Part shown: positions 45,961 through 56,334 of the stretch, piece after piece
Numbering within the stretch: the first letter of the stretch is position 1
Layout of the letters: every line of letters begins with the position of its first letter
Assembly: GCF_030129945.1 (NCBI RefSeq)
Contig: NZ_JARRAF010000001.1
Span: 248,001-312,000 of the forward strand
Length of the DNA stretch: 64,000 nt
Source of the DNA: Parachitinimonas caeni
Lineage (GTDB): Bacteria > Pseudomonadota > Gammaproteobacteria > Burkholderiales > Chitinimonadaceae
Reading direction: 5' to 3'
Notes under the pieces: generated by a model
Told to the model about the DNA's origin: nothing
Database searches by the model: none
The model's input: the letters and a program-made list of their open reading frames with translations, nothing else
Translations under genes and position numbers: made by a program

Positions 45961-46567
45961 AAGCATCCCGGCATGTTTGGTAACACTGGCCCTATTGTTG
46001 GGAGCGGGCGTTGCCCATGCCGAAAAACTGTATAAATGGGTCGATGAGCACGGCAAGATCCAGTACAGCGACAAACCACCTTTGCAGCAAACGCCCAAAG
46101 GCACGTCCGAACTGAACAAGCAAGGCCTGACGATACGCAAGAACGAGGGTTATCAGGAAGACGACCCGAAAGGCAAGGAAGCGGAACGCGCCAGGCTACG
46201 TGAAGAGCAGGAACGCCTGCGACGCGACAAGGCGCTGGTCAATACCTTCAGCAATACCAAGGAAATCGACATTATCCGCGACCGCAATATCGAGCAGCTG
46301 GAAGCGGCGATTGCGTCGAACAAATTGCGGCAGCAGGCAGCCGATAAACGCCTGGGGGAATATCGCAAGCAGCAGGAGCGTTATGCCCGGAAGAAGCAGG
46401 CTTCGCCAGCCGATCTGCTGACCGACATCGAAAATACCGAGCGTGAAATCAAAACGCTGGAGCAGACGATTGTGCAGAAGCAGGGCGAGATTGAGGTCGT
46501 CAAACAAAAGGCTGAAGTAGATAAAAAGCGCCTGGTTGAACTGCGCGGCGCTGCGGCTGCCAAATAG
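45953..46567 (+). CDS. DUF4124 exported coiled-coil protein
   Basis: 204 residues with a signal peptide (ACLVTLALLLGAGVAHA), a DUF4124 core (EKLYKWVDEHGKIQYSDKPP) and a long charged helical region (about 75-200) rich in Glu, Lys, Arg and Gln, probably coiled coil. Start ATG lies inside pyrE (8-bp overlap). It is a longer paralogue of the protein at 37184. Function unknown; envelope location predicted from the signal. Confidence 0.88.
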   Translation: MNRSIPACLVTLALLLGAGVAHAEKLYKWVDEHGKIQYSDKPPLQQTPKGTSELNKQGLTIRKNEGYQEDDPKGKEAERARLREEQERLRRDKALVNTFSNTKEIDIIRDRNIEQLEAAIASNKLRQQAADKRLGEYRKQQERYARKKQASPADLLTDIENTEREIKTLEQTIVQKQGEIEVVKQKAEVDKKRLVELRGAAAAK

Positions 46568-46618
46568 TCTGGGTGTTTGCGGGGCGTTCGAGGTTGAGCT
46601 AACCCTTAGCAATCTGAA

Positions 46619-46659
46619 GAAAAATGGCGATTGTGTGGAATGCACAATCGCCATTTTTT
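46619..46659. terminator. Intrinsic terminator
   Basis: A long stem AAAATGGCGATTGTG / CACAATCGCCATTTT with a short loop and a T-run of eight, between the DUF4124 gene and convergent maf. Confidence 0.92.
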
Positions 46660-46683
46660 TTGGCGTCAGGAAACGTCCAGAAC

Positions 46684-47274
46684 CTAGGGCAAGGGATATC
46701 CAAACCGGCCCAGTAGCTGTGCGGTCTCAAACAAAGGTAGGCCGATGACGCCGGAGAAGCTGCCTTCGATACGCTCGATAAACATTGCTGCCTTGCCCTG
46801 GGCACCGTAGCTGCCGGCCTTGTCCATCGGCTCACCCGTGGCGACGTAAGCCGCAATGGCCTCGGTGCCAAGTTGGGCGAAATGCACGAGGCTCACCGAT
46901 ACGGCACACTCAACCCGCTCGCCATCGCTGATTGCAACGGCGGTGAGCACCTCATGCTGTCGGCCAGACAACTGTGCCAGAACGGCTTCTGCTTCGGCTG
47001 CCGTGGCGGGCTTGCCGAGGATCTGGTCGTCCAGTGCGACCGTGGTATCTGCCGCCAGCACCAGCCGCGACGGCAACCCTTGTTGTTGCAGGGTGAGAAA
47101 GCCTGCTGCGGCCTTGGCTCGGGCCAGTCGTTCAACATACAGATGAGCGGGTTCGGCAGGTTGGGCGGTTTCATCCACCTCGCCGTTGATCAATTCATAA
47201 GGTACGCCGATCTGCTTGAGCAGTTCGCGCCGACGTGGGCTGGTAGAGGCCAGATAGATCAGGGGTTTTTCCAT
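46684..47274 (-). CDS. maf: Maf-family nucleotide pyrophosphatase
   Basis: 196-residue Maf protein that hydrolyses non-canonical or excess nucleoside triphosphates. Motifs: LASTSPRRRELLKQIG, AADTTVALDDQILGKP (catalytic Asp) and EPMDKAGSYGAQGKAA, the last pointing to the YhdE-like dTTP/UTP branch rather than YceF. Complete. Last gene of the nadD-rsfS-rlmH-maf operon, eight bases after rlmH. Confidence 0.94.
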   Translation of the reverse strand: MEKPLIYLASTSPRRRELLKQIGVPYELINGEVDETAQPAEPAHLYVERLARAKAAAGFLTLQQQGLPSRLVLAADTTVALDDQILGKPATAAEAEAVLAQLSGRQHEVLTAVAISDGERVECAVSVSLVHFAQLGTEAIAAYVATGEPMDKAGSYGAQGKAAMFIERIEGSFSGVIGLPLFETAQLLGRFGYPLP

Positions 47275-47282
47275 GCGACAGC

Positions 47283-47750
47283 TTACTCGCGGTGATAGGG
47301 ATGGCCTTGGTTGACGGTGACCGCACGGTAGAGCTGCTCGGCCAGTAATACCCGCACCATGCCATGCGGTAGCGTCAAGGCGGAGAGTTGTACCAGCTCG
47401 TCGGCGTGTTGTTTCACATCCGGGTGCAGGCCATCTGCGCCCCCGATGACGAAAGCGACGTCGTGGCCATCTTGCTGCCAGCGCTTGAGCTTTTCTGCGA
47501 GCTTGAGCGTGGTCCAGGCCGCGCCGCGTTCATCCAGAATGATTTTGCGGCACCCGGAGGGAAGCGCAGCCAGAATGCGGTCGCGCTCGGTTTCCATGGC
47601 TTTTTCAACGCTGGAGCCGCTGCGCTGACCCGGCTTGAGTTCGGTCAGCTCGATACTGGCTTCGCGCGGCATGCGCTTGCTGTATTCCTTGAAGCCGATT
47701 TCCACCCAGTCCGGCATCTTGTGGCCGACGGCAACGATATGCAGTTTCAC
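47283..47750 (-). CDS. rlmH: 23S rRNA pseudouridine-1915 N3-methyltransferase
   Basis: 155-residue SPOUT methyltransferase acting on assembled ribosomes. It shows the full family sequence: [42 protein letters not shown] and the C-terminal [17 protein letters not shown] with HPYHRE end. It uses GTG as start, consistent with the family N-terminus. 12 bp separate it from the rsfS stop. Confidence 0.97.
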   Translation of the reverse strand: MKLHIVAVGHKMPDWVEIGFKEYSKRMPREASIELTELKPGQRSGSSVEKAMETERDRILAALPSGCRKIILDERGAAWTTLKLAEKLKRWQQDGHDVAFVIGGADGLHPDVKQHADELVQLSALTLPHGMVRVLLAEQLYRAVTVNQGHPYHRE

Positions 47751-47762
47751 TTGCTAGACGAC

Positions 47763-48143
47763 TCAGGCTTGCCAGGGGCGAGGGCCGGGTGCGCTGACGG
47801 GCTTCTGTCCCCCCCAGAGCTGCTCCAGATTGTAGTAGTCGCGCACCGGCGGCAGCATGACGTGTACGACCAGATTGCCAAAATCTACCAGTACCCATTC
47901 GCCGTACATCTCGCCTTCCATGCCGACGACGTGTGCACCGGCTTCCTTCAGCTTCTCGCGCACATTGTTGGCGAGGGCTTTAACCTGCCGGTTCGAATCG
48001 CCGCTGGCGACGATCATGCATTCGAACAGGGGGCTGAGCTTGCTGGTATCCATTACCAGAATGTCCTTGGCTTTGACGTCTTCCAGAGCGTCAACGGCCA
48101 GGGCGCGCATTTGATCAATAGTCAGTTGTGGTGTGTCGTTCAT
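47763..48143 (-). CDS. rsfS: Ribosomal silencing factor RsfS
   Basis: 126-residue protein that binds uL14 and blocks subunit joining in starvation. Features: ALEDVKAKDILVMDTSKLS, FECMIVASGDSNRQVKALANNV, EGEMYGEWVLVDFGNLVVHVM. Its start overlaps the nadD stop as ATGA, so translation is coupled. A Pro/Gly-rich tail replaces the usual end. Conserved neighbour pair with nadD and rlmH. Confidence 0.96.
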   Translation of the reverse strand: MNDTPQLTIDQMRALAVDALEDVKAKDILVMDTSKLSPLFECMIVASGDSNRQVKALANNVREKLKEAGAHVVGMEGEMYGEWVLVDFGNLVVHVMLPPVRDYYNLEQLWGGQKPVSAPGPRPWQA

Positions 48144-48811
48144 ATTTGATAAAGGTGGTGCCGCTCGATGTATTCGAGAACCGGGTCAGGCAATAGATAA
48201 CGAACGGATCGCCCGGCGGCCAGATCGGCGCGCAGGCGAGTGGACGAGATGGCGAGCGGCGTGGTTGACAAAAAGGTAATTCTACCGGGCACAGGTGCTA
48301 CAGGTATAGCCGATTCGTCGGAGAGTTTTGGTTGTACCGCTGCAAGTAGCTGGTCCGGCGCTGTTTTTTGCCAGGATTCGAGGTCGAAGCCGGGGCGGAC
48401 CGCAACTGCCAGATGCGCGAGGTCGAGTAGCTCCTGCCAGCACTTCCAGCGATGCAGACTGAGGAAGGCGTCGGCGCCAACCAACCAGGCGAGAGGGGTA
48501 CCCGGTGGTAGTTCCGCCTTCAACTCGCCGAGGGTGTCGATGGTGTAGCAATAACCACGACGATGCACTTCGCGCGGGTCGGCCATCAGGCGCGGATTAC
48601 CGGCGATGGCGGCTTCCACCATCGCCAGCCGTTGTTCGGCTGGGGTGGCGGGGCTATTGCGATGCGGTGGCTCACCTGTCGGGATCAGTCGAACCTGTGA
48701 TAGCCCGAAGGCTTCGGCAAATTCTTCGGCCACGCGCAGATGGGCTTGATGGATGGGGTCAAAGGTGCCGCCATAAACTCCGACGGCCGCAGGATGGGGG
48801 CTGCTCAGCAT
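48140..48811 (-). CDS. nadD: Nicotinate-nucleotide adenylyltransferase
   Basis: 223-residue enzyme of NAD synthesis. The nucleotidyltransferase motifs GVYGGTFDPIHQAHLRVAE (about 10) and ISSTRLRADL (about 185) are present, and LAWLVGADAFLSLHRWKCW is typical. ATG 48811 gives a normal N-terminus; no clear Shine-Dalgarno is visible, and the longer frame (to 48958) overlaps the chemoreceptor terminator. First gene of the operon. Confidence 0.94.
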   Translation of the reverse strand: MLSSPHPAAVGVYGGTFDPIHQAHLRVAEEFAEAFGLSQVRLIPTGEPPHRNSPATPAEQRLAMVEAAIAGNPRLMADPREVHRRGYCYTIDTLGELKAELPPGTPLAWLVGADAFLSLHRWKCWQELLDLAHLAVAVRPGFDLESWQKTAPDQLLAAVQPKLSDESAIPVAPVPGRITFLSTTPLAISSTRLRADLAAGRSVRYLLPDPVLEYIERHHLYQI

Positions 48812-48899
48812 GAGTGAGGTCGTGCAAAAACGCCGTGGCCTGACCAATGGTTGGCGGCTGGCTGGGTTGAATGAGTAGGAATGGGTCGGGCAGAAACGG

Positions 48900-48923
48900 C
48901 ACTGCCGCCCGAAGGCGGCAGTG
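48900..48923 (-). terminator. Terminator-type hairpin after the chemoreceptor gene
   Basis: CACTGCCGCC / GGCGGCAGTG, a 10-bp stem; on the minus strand the loop is TTCG, a stable tetraloop. It lies 32 bp after the chemoreceptor stop; the T content downstream is modest. Confidence 0.7.
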
Positions 48924-48954
48924 TAGCGGGGACGGGCAAGGCATGGATATGTGG

Positions 48955-50118
48955 TCACGCCCTTTCGAAGCGGCGCACCATCTTGCGTAGGGATTGGGCG
49001 GTAGATGCGAGCTGATCTGCCGCATTGGCGACGCGCTGTACATTGTTGGTGCTGGCTTCGATCAGCCGCGCCATGCTGTCGATGCTGCCGGAGACATCCG
49101 CCGAGGCTGACGATTGCTGGCGCAGGGTCTGCGCAATCTGCCCGGTCATTTCGGTGGTGTGATTGGCGGCCCGCAGCACTTCCTGCAGGCTGCGGTTGCT
49201 GGCCTGGATCAGTTCGGTGCCGCGCTCGACTTCTTCGGCTGCGGTATCCATGGTCATCACCGTAGCGTCGGTGACCAGCTTGATGTTGGTAACGTTGTTG
49301 GTGATGTCGAGCGTGCTGGCGCGGGTGCGTTCGGCCAGCTTGCGGACTTCATCGGCGACCACGGCAAAGCCACGGCCTTGTTCGCCGGCGCGGGCGGCTT
49401 CGATGGCGGCGTTGAGGGCCAGCAGGTTGGTCTGGTCGGCGATTTCCTTGATGGCGATGGTGATGTCGCCGATCCGCTGCACGGCGGCATTGAGGTCGAG
49501 GATTGCATTGCGTGACTCGCTGACCACATCCACGATGCGGCGGGTCGAGTCCATGCTTTGCTGCATCTGGCTTTCCCCGGTGTGGACAATCTCCTGTGTC
49601 TTGGCAGCGCTCTCGGCGGTGGCCTGCGTGTTCTCGCTGATCTCGGTGACGGCATGGGTCATGTCTTCAACGGCAGCGCTGACGCCCCGGGCCCGGTCTG
49701 TCTGTTCGCGTGATTGCTGCGAAAGATCTTTGACCGCATCGGCAAGCCCATCGGCGTGGTCTGCAATGGATTCCGAGGCTTCGATGACGTCGTTGACCAG
49801 GGTGCTCAAGCCTTTGGCCAGCGACTGGACGTGCTGCATGATTTCGCCAAATTCGTCGGAAGCGTCGATATTCAGGCGCAGATTGAATTGCCCCTGCTCG
49901 ATCCGTTTCAGACTGCGATCAATCTTGTCGATACTCTGTTTGGCGCGGGTCACCCAGAATCCACCACCTAACAATGCGGCCAGCACGCCGATCAGCGCCA
50001 GGGTCCACACGACGCCATCCGATGCCTTGTTGACGGCAGCAATGGCCATTGCCAGGTAGATGATGGCCAGGAAAACGAATGCCAGATAAGCGCGCAGGGA
50101 GAATGAGAGCTTTTGCAT
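48955..50118 (-). CDS. Methyl-accepting chemotaxis protein without periplasmic domain
   Basis: 387 residues. The ATG at 50118 opens with two membrane helices (about 10-28 and 38-57) separated by only some ten residues, so there is no periplasmic sensor. A HAMP-like linker (about 60-110) and a long signalling domain follow, with the hairpin tip [40 protein letters not shown] near 250-290. It therefore probably senses membrane or cytoplasmic state, such as energy or redox. The larger frame to 50559 is not supported. No che genes are adjacent. Confidence 0.93.
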   Translation of the reverse strand: MQKLSFSLRAYLAFVFLAIIYLAMAIAAVNKASDGVVWTLALIGVLAALLGGGFWVTRAKQSIDKIDRSLKRIEQGQFNLRLNIDASDEFGEIMQHVQSLAKGLSTLVNDVIEASESIADHADGLADAVKDLSQQSREQTDRARGVSAAVEDMTHAVTEISENTQATAESAAKTQEIVHTGESQMQQSMDSTRRIVDVVSESRNAILDLNAAVQRIGDITIAIKEIADQTNLLALNAAIEAARAGEQGRGFAVVADEVRKLAERTRASTLDITNNVTNIKLVTDATVMTMDTAAEEVERGTELIQASNRSLQEVLRAANHTTEMTGQIAQTLRQQSSASADVSGSIDSMARLIEASTNNVQRVANAADQLASTAQSLRKMVRRFERA

Positions 50119-50398
50119 GGTTCCACCAATTGAGTCAGAAGGATCGACCTGCCATGCAGGCGTGCACGGGACGCACCGCCTGTCTATCGTTGGTTTCGGT
50201 TTGGGTGCCGGCGGCACCGGGTTGGTAGCGGCCTGTGACAGCGACACGAATCCAATATAGGTGGTGGTTGTGGCAACGTCCAAGACGTCAGGGGTGGGAA
50301 GTAGACTTTTTTTTGGAGGTGGCTTCGGGAGCCTGTTGAGGCCGCAATTTCCGGGGAAGCCCGATCTGAAGAGCCACATTAAACCGGGCCAGTCCCAG
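50119..50398. other. Upstream region of the chemoreceptor gene
   Basis: A gap of about 310 bp (with the following hairpin) that must contain the chemoreceptor promoter. No convincing sigma-28 or sigma-70 element, repeat copy or small gene was recognised. Confidence 0.4.
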
Positions 50399-50424
50399 CG
50401 GTCGCCCCAGCGCCGGGGCGACCG
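50399..50424. terminator. Hairpin after the DUF2804 gene
   Basis: CGGTCGCCCC / GGGGCGACCG, a 10-bp perfect stem eight bases after the DUF2804 stop; no T-run, so termination strength is uncertain. Confidence 0.55.
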
Positions 50425-50431
50425 GACACGC

Positions 50432-51448
50432 TTACCAGCGCGAGTAATGATCTTCGGTGACGCCCAGTAGTTGCTGGACCGGGACCGGATCGGCATCGGG
50501 ACTGCGCTTGACCCAGCCATTGAATACCCCGATTGGCTGCACGTAGCGGCTGGCGGCAATCAGCAGATCGCGATTTTCCTGGCGTAGCCCTTCTGCTTCA
50601 AACCGCAGATCGAGCAGGCCATCGGCGGTGCGGATGTGCCAGGGTTGCAGGGGGCGGGTGTGGTCGAATTCAAACTGGGCGCCAGCCAGCGGTATCAGTT
50701 CGCCATCCAGCCACAAGGCGTTTTCGTGATCGCCGAAATAACCGGACTGAAGATTGAATCCGACATGCTGGCCGTGGGCACAGGCCCAGCGCCAGCTGGT
50801 GTGGCGCGGCAGCAAGCCGTTGGAGTGATCCAGGCTGCCCAGTGTGTGATCCAGGCTCAGTCGGTCCTGGCCCATTTGTACGTAGCCTGATCCGTGCAGC
50901 GCCGCTGACTTGTGGGTGGAGTGAACGCTACCGCCGGTTACCGGGCCCACTGCCAGCAGCCAGGGGGCGGCGTTGCTGCCATCCAGCTCTGCTTCCAGCC
51001 GGAAGCCTGATCCATCTTCGGCCAGAATGGTCCAGCGTTCGTTGCCGGCATAGCCAAAGCGCACCAGCTTTTTGCCCTGGCGGAATTGTTGGGGGGTGTC
51101 CGGCAGGTTGGCCAGCTGGGCGTTGAGGCCCGGCAGGCCGGTTAGTGACATGCCACCGCAGACCTGTCGCCTGTGGCGATCGAACACGTAGACAAAAGCG
51201 GCGCCAGCCCAGCCGGTATCGACGACGGCGCAACCGATAAAGCAGTGCGCGTTGCCAAAACCGGCGTATAGCCAGCGCTTGTGATGCAGACGGCGCCAAA
51301 GAGGCCCGCGTTGCCAGCTACCGCGTAACGCCGACCAGTCTGCGGCACCGCCCCGGCCGGCGAAGCGCCCGCACAGCGGGGTGCCATCGGTAGCCAGCAG
51401 CTGTGCTGGCGCAGGAGGCAGTAATGACTTAGCTTCGAACATGCCCAT
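50432..51448 (-). CDS. DUF2804 family protein
   Basis: 338-residue protein matching the DUF2804 family: [46 protein letters not shown] and GVFNGWVKR are recognisable. The fold is predicted to be beta-rich; function unknown. Its start overlaps the 3' end of proA by 20 bp, indicating co-translation. Two starts are possible (51448, 51442). No signal peptide. Confidence 0.88.
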   Translation of the reverse strand: MGMFEAKSLLPPAPAQLLATDGTPLCGRFAGRGGAADWSALRGSWQRGPLWRRLHHKRWLYAGFGNAHCFIGCAVVDTGWAGAAFVYVFDRHRRQVCGGMSLTGLPGLNAQLANLPDTPQQFRQGKKLVRFGYAGNERWTILAEDGSGFRLEAELDGSNAAPWLLAVGPVTGGSVHSTHKSAALHGSGYVQMGQDRLSLDHTLGSLDHSNGLLPRHTSWRWACAHGQHVGFNLQSGYFGDHENALWLDGELIPLAGAQFEFDHTRPLQPWHIRTADGLLDLRFEAEGLRQENRDLLIAASRYVQPIGVFNGWVKRSPDADPVPVQQLLGVTEDHYSRW

Positions 51449-52700
51449 CGCCCAATACCACCCATTTCTGGCTTGTCAGCCCTTGCAGGCCCACCGGGCC
51501 ACGTGCGTGAATCTTGTCGGTTGAAATACCGATTTCCGCGCCCAGCCCGTATTCAAAACCATCGGCAAAACGGGTGGATGCGTTGACCATGACCGAGGCG
51601 GAATCGACTTCGCGCAGAAAGCGTCGGGCCCGGCTGTAGTTTTCGGTGACGATGGCATCGGTGTGATGCGAGCCATAGTGGTTGATATGGCTGATGGCTT
51701 CTTCCATGCCGGGCACGATGCGGATCGACAGGATCGGTGCCAGATACTCGGTGTGCCAGTCTGTCTCGGTGGCGACCGCGACATCCTGAAAGCCGGCTTC
51801 CTGCAGCAGGGCGCGAGAGGCCGCGCAGGCGCGCAGTTCTACCCGTTTTTCGGTGTAGATGCGGCCGAGCAAGGGCAGTACTTTGGGCGCCATGGCTTGC
51901 GCCACCAGCAGCGTTTCCATGGTGTTGCAGGTGCCGTAGCGATGGGTTTTGGCGTTGTCGGCAATGCGTACGGCTTTGTCCAGGTCGGCATCGTCGTCGA
52001 TATACACATGGCAGACGCCATCCAGATGTTTGATGACGGGCACTCTCGCTTCGCGGGAGATCCGCTCGATCAGACCCTTGCCGCCACGTGGAACAATCAC
52101 ATCAACGTATTCCGGCATCGTGATCAGCTCGCCGACGGCGCTGCGGTCGGTGGTTTCGATGACCTGCACGGCCAGCTCCGGCAGACCGGCGCGGGCCAGA
52201 CCTTCTCGTACACATTCGGCAATCGCCTGATTGGCCCGGACCGCTTCGGAGCCCCCGCGCAGGATCGCCGCATTGCCAGATTTGAGGCAGAGACCTGCAG
52301 CATCGGCGGTGACATTCGGACGGGCCTCGTAAATGATGCCGACCACCCCCAGCGGTACACGCATCTTGCCGACCTGAATGCCGGATGGGCGGTAGCTGAA
52401 GTCATCCATTTCGCCAATCGGGTCGGGCAGCTTGGCAATCTGGCGCAGCCCTTCGGCCATGGCAGCAACGCCTTTAGGGGTGAGTGCCAGGCGGTCGAGC
52501 AGTGCGGGTTCCAGCCCGGCTGCCTCGGCGGCTTTCATATCGGAGGCATTGGCGGCGAGCAGCCGTTCGGCTTCGCGCTCAATTGCGATGGCGATGGCTT
52601 CGAGCGCGGCATTCTTGGCGCCACTATCGGCTTTGGCCATGGCCCGGGAAGCCTGCCGCGCGGCGCGACCGACCCCCTGCATGTATTCCTTGATATCCAT
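51429..52700 (-). CDS. proA: Gamma-glutamyl phosphate reductase
   Basis: 423-residue NADPH-dependent enzyme of proline synthesis acting after glutamate 5-kinase. Motifs: [32 protein letters not shown], and the catalytic cysteine in [14 protein letters not shown]. Start ATG at 52700. proB is not adjacent, unlike in E. coli. Overlaps the DUF2804 gene, its only operon partner in view. Confidence 0.96.
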   Translation of the reverse strand: MDIKEYMQGVGRAARQASRAMAKADSGAKNAALEAIAIAIEREAERLLAANASDMKAAEAAGLEPALLDRLALTPKGVAAMAEGLRQIAKLPDPIGEMDDFSYRPSGIQVGKMRVPLGVVGIIYEARPNVTADAAGLCLKSGNAAILRGGSEAVRANQAIAECVREGLARAGLPELAVQVIETTDRSAVGELITMPEYVDVIVPRGGKGLIERISREARVPVIKHLDGVCHVYIDDDADLDKAVRIADNAKTHRYGTCNTMETLLVAQAMAPKVLPLLGRIYTEKRVELRACAASRALLQEAGFQDVAVATETDWHTEYLAPILSIRIVPGMEEAISHINHYGSHHTDAIVTENYSRARRFLREVDSASVMVNASTRFADGFEYGLGAEIGISTDKIHARGPVGLQGLTSQKWVVLGDGHVRS

Positions 52701-52828
52701 TGCGGTACTCCCGTGCTGTGTTCGGTAGGGAGGCGGTGTGTGCCAACGGCCCTGGTTTTGCTGCCAACGCCGGCGGGTGCTCCCCTTTCCTGATCGATTC
52801 TAAACCGATTACCGGCGCTTGGCCCCGT

Positions 52829-55708
52829 TCAGTCGGTGGATTGCGCAGCCGGGCGGACGCTGGCCGGTGTCGCGGCCGCCTGCTGGCTGGTGGCCTTGAA
52901 ATCGCCAGCGAAGACCTGGGTCAGTTGCCGGGGGTCGATATGTTTTCGGATGGCTGCGTTGACGTCCTCGACGGTCAGTGACTGCAGCCTCTGCTCGTAG
53001 TCTACTAGCCATTGCAAATTTCTATCGAGTTCGTCGTATTGATTGAGTGTGCTGGCCAGGTTGGCATCGTCCGCCAGATCCAGACGGAGGGTCTGGATGG
53101 TGCCGCTGCGCGCTTCAATCAGCTCTTCGGGGCTAATGCCATCGCGAACAAAGCGTTGCAACTCTTCCTGAACGGCCTGTTCCAGCCGTTGCCGGTTTTC
53201 CGGGGCAAAACTGGCAAGCAGACTCAGATAGCCTATCGGATCGGTGCTTGAAACGCTCAAAGTGGCCCATGCACTGTAGCTGATGCCTTCCTGATTACGC
53301 AGACGCTCGGGGATGCGGGCGTTGAGCTGGCCACCGCCCAGAACATAGTAGGCCAGCGTCAGCGCCGGGTAGTCGGGGGCGCTATCGGATAACGGCATGG
53401 CGAGGCTGGCGACATAGCTGGCGTTGGCGCGGTCTGGCGTTTGCAGGGTCAATGAGGTGGCAGCCTGGCGCGGAAAAGCTTCGCTCAGCCGCTCGTAGGG
53501 GGTGGGTGCCTGCCAGTTGCCGAACAGCTCACCAACCAGCGTTTGCGTCGTCGCGACGTCGTAGTCCCCCACCAGAGCCAGTTCGGCATGGCTGGTGCCA
53601 TAGTGACGGCGATGGAACTGGCGGATGTCGGCGGGTTTGACGGCTTTCAGCTCGGCAATCCGCTCTTCGAAGCTGCGGCTATAGCGCAGATCGCCTTTGG
53701 GCTGCACATTGTAGTGTCGCAACAAGGCCATATCGGCAACGCTATCGGGCTGACTGCGAGCACTTTCTATCTGGGCCAGCCGCTCGGCGACCAGTTGTTG
53801 CAGTTCGACCGGACGGAGGGTGGGTTGCCGCAGCAGCTGGTTCACCAGTCTTAGCATGGCTGGCAGATGGTTGCGCTCGGTCGAGAAGCGCACGGTCAGG
53901 GTCTGCTCACCTTCGCTGATGTCGAGCGTGGAACGCAGGGCGTCGAGCTGCTGCTGCAGATTCTGCGCCTTGGGACCGTGGCTGCCGCGTGTCAGCAGGT
54001 CTGCGGTCAGGTTGGCAATTTCCCGCTGACCAAACAGGCTTTTGTCGTTGCCATAGTGCAAGGTGAGTGACCCGGTGACCGACTGGCCTCGGCTCTGTTT
54101 GGGGAGTAGCGAGAGCCGCATGCCATTGGTGAGCCGGTGGCGCTGGATACGTGCCTCGATGGTGGCCGGGCTGGCATCGAACGCCTCGCCATCCGGCATG
54201 GCGGGGCGCCCCTGGTAGTCGGCCAGCAGCTTGTCCAGATCCGGCGCTTCTTCGCTGAAGGCCGTCTGAGTCTGTTTACGTGGCAGAAATCGGCCGAATG
54301 TACGGTTTGATTCGATCAGATAACGATCGGCGACCCGCTGAAGATCGGCGGGCGTGGCAGCTTCGATCTGATCGCGAAACTTGAACAATAATCGCCAGTC
54401 GCCCTGGGCGATGGCGTCGGACAGACCGATGCCAAGATCCACCGGGCTTTTCAGCATCTTGTCGAAACTGTTCTGCCAGCCTGCCTTGGCACGATCCAGC
54501 TCGGCTTTGCTGATCGGGTAGCGTCGGGTGTGCTCCAACACCTGCAATATCCGTGGCTTGATCAGGTCCAGCCGGGCGTCGCGGCTCAGTTCCACGGTAA
54601 AGCTGGTATAGCCAGGGTCGGCCAGATGTGCGGCCCAGTGACCAAGCCCCACCAGTTTGCCAGTGCTGATCAGCGCCTGGTGCAGGCGGCCGTCGGGGCT
54701 GTCGGCCAGCACGCGATTCAGTAATTCGATGGCGGCAGAATCGGGATGGCTGCCAGGGACCGTGTGATAGATCAGTCCAAGCAGCTGGTTGTCGCCCGTG
54801 CGCTCGACCACGACTTCGCGTGCGCCATCCTGTACCGGCTCACGGGTAGGGATGGGCGGCAGTGCCTGATCCGGCTTGGCCAGCGGGCCAAAATACTGCT
54901 GGGTCCAGGTAATGGCCTTGGCGGTGTCGAAGCGGCCAGCGATGGTCAGCACGGCGTTGTCTGGGCGGTAAAAGCGCTGATAGAACGCACGCAGACGGGG
55001 GATATCAACGCGCTCCACATCTGAGCGTGCGCCGATTGTCGATTTGCCGTAGTTGTGCCACTGATAGGCGCTGCTGAGCATTCGGTCCTGCAGCACGGTG
55101 TAAGGATTGTTCTCACCACGCTCCATCTCGTTGCGGACGATACTCATCTCGCTATCGAGGTCCGCCTTGGCGATGAACGCATTGACCATGCGATCGGCTT
55201 CCATGCGCAAGGCCCATTCCAGATTGGCATCCGATGCCGGGAATACCTCGAAATAGTTGGTGCGGTCGAAAAAGGTTGTGGCGTTCGACTGCATGCCCCG
55301 CTTCGAGTACTCAAGATCCAGCTTGGGAATGGCAGGCGTGCCCCGGAACAGCAGATGTTCCAGCAGATGAGCCATGCCGGTTTCGCCATAGCTTTCATGC
55401 TTCGAGCCGACCCGGTAGGTCAGATTGACGACGGCGCTGGCGCTGGCAGCAGACGGGGCAAGTACCAGCCGCAAGCCGTTGGCGAGCCGGTATTCGCGGA
55501 GTCCTTCAACGCTCGCGGCCTGGGTGACCCCGGCAGGCAGCGCATCGCTTGCCAGCGCTGGTGGGTCCGGCAGCAGGCCGATACACAGTGCCAGCATGGT
55601 CGCCTGATAGCGGCGGCGCGGTTGCGGCGTGGCGAAGGGTGGGTTTTCCGGGGTGGCGTGAAGCGGTAGCAACTGTCGCCGGAAGTGGGCGATAGCTTGT
55701 TGAATCAT
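52829..55708 (-). CDS. M16 family zinc metallopeptidase (pitrilysin-type, exported)
   Basis: About 959 residues from the ATG at 55708. A membrane/signal segment (TMLALCIGLLPDPPALA) lies after about 37 residues, so the ATG at 55597 is an alternative start. The first M16 domain has the inverted zinc motif HLLEH (about 114-118) and the downstream Glu ligand region (DSEMSIVRNEMERGE). A second, inactive-type M16 domain fills the C-terminal half (ANLTADLLTRGSHG), making the clam-shell structure of two-domain members. Periplasmic peptide degradation is likely. Monocistronic. Confidence 0.92.
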   Translation of the reverse strand: MIQQAIAHFRRQLLPLHATPENPPFATPQPRRRYQATMLALCIGLLPDPPALASDALPAGVTQAASVEGLREYRLANGLRLVLAPSAASASAVVNLTYRVGSKHESYGETGMAHLLEHLLFRGTPAIPKLDLEYSKRGMQSNATTFFDRTNYFEVFPASDANLEWALRMEADRMVNAFIAKADLDSEMSIVRNEMERGENNPYTVLQDRMLSSAYQWHNYGKSTIGARSDVERVDIPRLRAFYQRFYRPDNAVLTIAGRFDTAKAITWTQQYFGPLAKPDQALPPIPTREPVQDGAREVVVERTGDNQLLGLIYHTVPGSHPDSAAIELLNRVLADSPDGRLHQALISTGKLVGLGHWAAHLADPGYTSFTVELSRDARLDLIKPRILQVLEHTRRYPISKAELDRAKAGWQNSFDKMLKSPVDLGIGLSDAIAQGDWRLLFKFRDQIEAATPADLQRVADRYLIESNRTFGRFLPRKQTQTAFSEEAPDLDKLLADYQGRPAMPDGEAFDASPATIEARIQRHRLTNGMRLSLLPKQSRGQSVTGSLTLHYGNDKSLFGQREIANLTADLLTRGSHGPKAQNLQQQLDALRSTLDISEGEQTLTVRFSTERNHLPAMLRLVNQLLRQPTLRPVELQQLVAERLAQIESARSQPDSVADMALLRHYNVQPKGDLRYSRSFEERIAELKAVKPADIRQFHRRHYGTSHAELALVGDYDVATTQTLVGELFGNWQAPTPYERLSEAFPRQAATSLTLQTPDRANASYVASLAMPLSDSAPDYPALTLAYYVLGGGQLNARIPERLRNQEGISYSAWATLSVSSTDPIGYLSLLASFAPENRQRLEQAVQEELQRFVRDGISPEELIEARSGTIQTLRLDLADDANLASTLNQYDELDRNLQWLVDYEQRLQSLTVEDVNAAIRKHIDPRQLTQVFAGDFKATSQQAAATPASVRPAAQSTD

Positions 55709-55830
55709 GAGAAGAAATCGTGCAGCGGCAAAGGTTGCGATTATGCGGCATTTGCCTCTGGCCGGTGGTGCTGCCTGCAAAACATTTCGACCATGGCAGC
55801 GGGCGCCGATGGGCTTCGGTTTGGTTGGCC

Positions 55831-56298
55831 TTACTCGCTGCCGGCAGCAGTCTGGGCGGTGTTGTGCAGCAGCTTGTCCAGCAAGTGGCTGAGTTGGCTG
55901 ATTTCTTCCAGCGTCAGATTCAGGGTGGTGAACAGGGCTTGTGGTACGGCGACGGCTTTTTCCTTCAAGGCTTTGCCGGCATCAGTCAGGCAGACTCGCA
56001 CTTCCCGTTCGTTTTCAATCCGGCGTTGTCTTTGCAGGAGCCCGGCCTGCTCCATGCGCTTGAGCAGAGGGGTCAAGGTGCCGGAGTCCAGCTGCAGGCG
56101 TTCGCCTATCCGCTTGACGGTCAGGCTGTCTTCTTCCCATAAAACCAGCATTGCCAGATATTGCGGGTAGGTGAGCCCCAACTCTGCCAGCAGTGGCTGG
56201 TAGCAGCGGGTCATGGAGCGGGAGGCGGCGTACAGCCTGAAACACAGCTGTACGTCGAGTTTTAGCCAGTCGGCGGCATCTTGCATGGTGTTTGTCAC
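55831..56298 (-). CDS. ohrR: OhrR, organic-peroxide-sensing MarR-family repressor
   Basis: 155 residues. The MarR winged helix (TVKRIGERLQLDSGTLTPLLKRME) follows the OhrR-specific LDVQLCFRLYAASRSMT, whose Cys19 is the peroxide-reactive residue. Lipid or organic hydroperoxides oxidise it and release DNA. It lies 36 bp downstream of ohr in the same orientation, and an operator-like dyad lies upstream of ohr, so both genes are probably derepressed together. Confidence 0.95.
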   Translation of the reverse strand: MTNTMQDAADWLKLDVQLCFRLYAASRSMTRCYQPLLAELGLTYPQYLAMLVLWEEDSLTVKRIGERLQLDSGTLTPLLKRMEQAGLLQRQRRIENEREVRVCLTDAGKALKEKAVAVPQALFTTLNLTLEEISQLSHLLDKLLHNTAQTAAGSE

Positions 56299-56334
56299 TA
56301 GTGGAAAACCCGGCCAAATGGCCGGGCGCCGGTT

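Noticed and set aside
51663-52793. 376-residue plus-strand frame opposite proA
   Set aside because: Antisense shadow; no signal or domain.
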